The position numbers and the translations under genes are program-made. Of a DNA stretch of 64,000 nt, positions 61,686 through 64,000 are shown piece by piece; the stretch's first letter is position 1; each line of letters opens with the position of its first letter. The notes under the pieces were generated by a model. That model worked only from the letters and a program-made list of their open reading frames with translations. It had not been told where the DNA came from and did not search any database. Source of the stretch: Burhinus oedicnemus (taxonomy: Eukaryota; Chordata; Aves; Charadriiformes; Burhinidae); NCBI GenBank assembly GCA_008921705.1, contig VFFE01007078.1, positions 877,714-941,713 on the forward strand. Direction: 5' to 3'.

Positions 61686-64000
61686 ACAATTTAATTTGAA
61701 GAGAAAGTCAGTTCAATTAAATTTTGAAATCTATTTTCTGTATTTTTCAAATGAGCTCATTTGCAAGCAATGATGTGCCAGTTTCTCCTGCTTGTCCCTC
61801 ATTTCTGTCACCCATCACAGTGAAATCATTAAAAGATCAACATTTAATCACATGGAAATTAAGGTCACTAGGAGGCATACAAAAGAAGCCACTCCTTCAT
61901 GCAAATATGGAAGCTTTTTATTTGTTGGGTTATCACGCTGTTTGAAAAAGCTTATCACTTGCTCACAGAAAAAGTCATAATTTGCATGAAAGAAGGATCT
62001 CAGCATGCAGTGTTGATAGCAAGGTTCCACTGCTGATCTCTGCTGCAAAGCCTCCCACAGGAGACCAGGATAAAATTTTATTTTGGCTGAGAGCTGGCTA
62101 ACTGCAAACCTGAACATCCTCTTATAAGAGCACACAATTCATTAGCATCAAGGTTCAGCAAATAACAGGAGATTTTGCTGCCCTCCTTGTACTGTAACCC
62201 CTCAAGGGCAATGGGTATTTGTCAGGAGAAATGCTGCATTCCACAAGTGTGAGATTTCCTGTGTGGCTGCAATATGCTTCAATTACCACTACTGTACATG
62301 TAGAATAATTTCACTGCAATACAAAGGGGGTACCAAATATTAGGAAGGTACAATCTTTTGTGCTGTTGTGTATGGCTACATAAGAGGCAGTGAAAAGAAA
62401 GGTCTGATAGTTTGTCTCCCACTTTTCAACGTTAAGGTTAAAGTATTTATATTCAGTTAAATAAAAATACTTACCAATCACGATACGTAAAAAGCAAAGC
62501 CTACTTGTTGGAAAGCAGAAATGGCAAATACCACATGCCATGCTGAGAAAGTTTCTCATTTAGATATCTGACTTCTCTTTCCTGAGCACAGCAAGTCACT
62601 AGAAGTTTTGGGGAAGTTTATAGATCCATGCAAATGATTGGGTTTTGTGTCACTCAAGGCTGCACCTCAAACCAAACCTCCTTACTTTTTACCTGACCAG
62701 GAAATAAGAACAGAGAAAACAATTGTACATTATATAAAAGATAATGCAACACAACAGCACATTACTGAGTGAACTTAATTATAAAAATAGGTCCCTTTCA
62801 GTCACAGGTTTCTGCTTCCATCCCAAATAATCAGATTCAGAGATTAAGATAGCTAGAAAATGCCACTTCAATACACAGTGTTCAAACACCAAAACTGACA
62901 TCGTCCAAAAGAAACATCAAGAGACACTGCCCTCTCCACCTGCAGAAATCACTATAGCATAATTCAGGGTGTTTGCCAGTGTAGGCCATCATGAAATCGG
63001 CAGAGAAGTGGCAGATCCTGACATTTCAAATGAGATGAAAACAGAGAATGAGACTAATGAAGAGGTGGAATGTGGGCAATAAAAATGTACCCACATCACA
63101 TATGCCAAGTAAACAGAAGAATGCCTGGTACCTCAAGCTTGGATACTGAGAATAAGAAAAATTTGCACAAAGTTAGCTGTATGTGCACCGCAATAGACAG
63201 CCTTAAGCTAGCAGCCAGTTTCCTGGGACAAAGGTTACTGACTGCTAAACCTAATTTAAAACAAAACCAAACCAAACCTATCTGGAACAGAACTAACTAG
63301 GTAAGCATGTGCATGAGGGAGGTAGTTCCAGAAGAAGAAGTGCAATATACTTGATACTATTCTCTGTCTTCTTACTTCAGATCAGTACCCTGGTCACAGT
63401 GTAGAGTCTGAGCAAGTGAAACTTCCCTAAGGAAACTCGGAGCGTTTGTGACTCACAAATTAGAAATTAGTTAAGCTCAATCACCTCAAAAGAGAATAAG
63501 CGTAGCAGCAAGACGTGAGGGTGAAAAAACAAACCAACAAACCCACAACTACACCAAGCACCACTGCCCCACCTTCCCCTCCACACACATCCTCCCCAAA
63601 ATCCACATGAAAAGTGTTATGCATAAGGTCAGTCCTCTATGAATTGAGTAAAAAATTACAGGAAAGTGCAGTTGTATCACTACTTTGGGGAATGTAGCAT
63701 GCCTCAGTCAATAACAGATAGCACGTGCCCAGGCACTGAGGGACAACAGGCACAAAGCTCCCTTTCCCCATACTTCTCTACAAGACTGCATGCTACACAA
63801 TCAGTTTCCTTCTTCATTTGCACGCCTTCCTATCTCAAGGAAGAGTTTACTTTTGTTGTCTCTGAGGTAGTAAGTTTGTCTGAAGTGGGGATTGCCCATT
63901 TGTTATGTTGACAAACACCACTGCTGTGTCTGATCAAGGCCTGCAGGTGCTACCCACACTACAAATAACTGATAAAAACTGAGAATAATTCCTTCCCTGA
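61686..64000. other. Intergenic, no gene seen
   Basis: AT-rich DNA to the window end. Open frames of up to 95 codons overlap on both strands at 61724-62135 without motifs. An AAACC-type short repeat lies near 63255-63279 and an A/C-rich patch at 63525-63600. Nothing else is supportable. Confidence 0.5.

Overview
This window looks like avian (or closely related sauropsid) nuclear DNA. The recognisable repeats are CR1 LINEs with bird-type 3' ends (the ATTCTATGATTC tail). The background is AT-rich and nearly gene-free, and the one confident coding segment is the spliced terminal exon of a vertebrate brain gene. Nothing bacterial, plasmid-borne or viral was recognised. The species cannot be told from the sequence.

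Layout. Positions 1-18526 read as the 3' part of the last intron of a plus-strand gene. It carries a cluster of three CR1 pieces: a 2.2-kb plus-strand copy (3120-5292), a plus-strand 3' fragment (5874-6362) and a minus-strand internal fragment (6513-7680). The last two are complementary halves of one LINE protein and look like a single insertion later broken by a local inversion. Positions 18527-18897 are the terminal coding exon, identified as SHISA9 (CKAMP44, an AMPA-receptor auxiliary subunit): 122 codons of cytoplasmic tail ending in the PDZ ligand EVTV. A probable 3' UTR of about 2.3 kb follows, with poly(A) signals at 21086 and 21168.

From about 21.2 kb to 64 kb I see no exon I can defend; it reads as an AT-rich gene desert downstream of the gene. 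It holds several CR1 relics of different ages (29375-29761, 29762-30158, 31505-31850, 49622-49682 minus, 59245-59322, 61391-61685). It also holds a perfect 12-bp x 10 minisatellite (55131-55254), a long near-perfect inverted repeat (58929-59072) and a 20-N assembly gap immediately followed by a canonical G-quadruplex motif (60001-60040).

The most notable structures are the inverted/split CR1 with a mutated RT catalytic aspartate, the 56-58 bp foldback at 59.0 kb, the palindromic minisatellite, the gap/G4 junction, and a pair of convergent ZNF143-like motifs in an imperfect inverted repeat at 1.6-1.8 kb. I found no convincing new gene system. Family assignments are from recognition only; no search was run.
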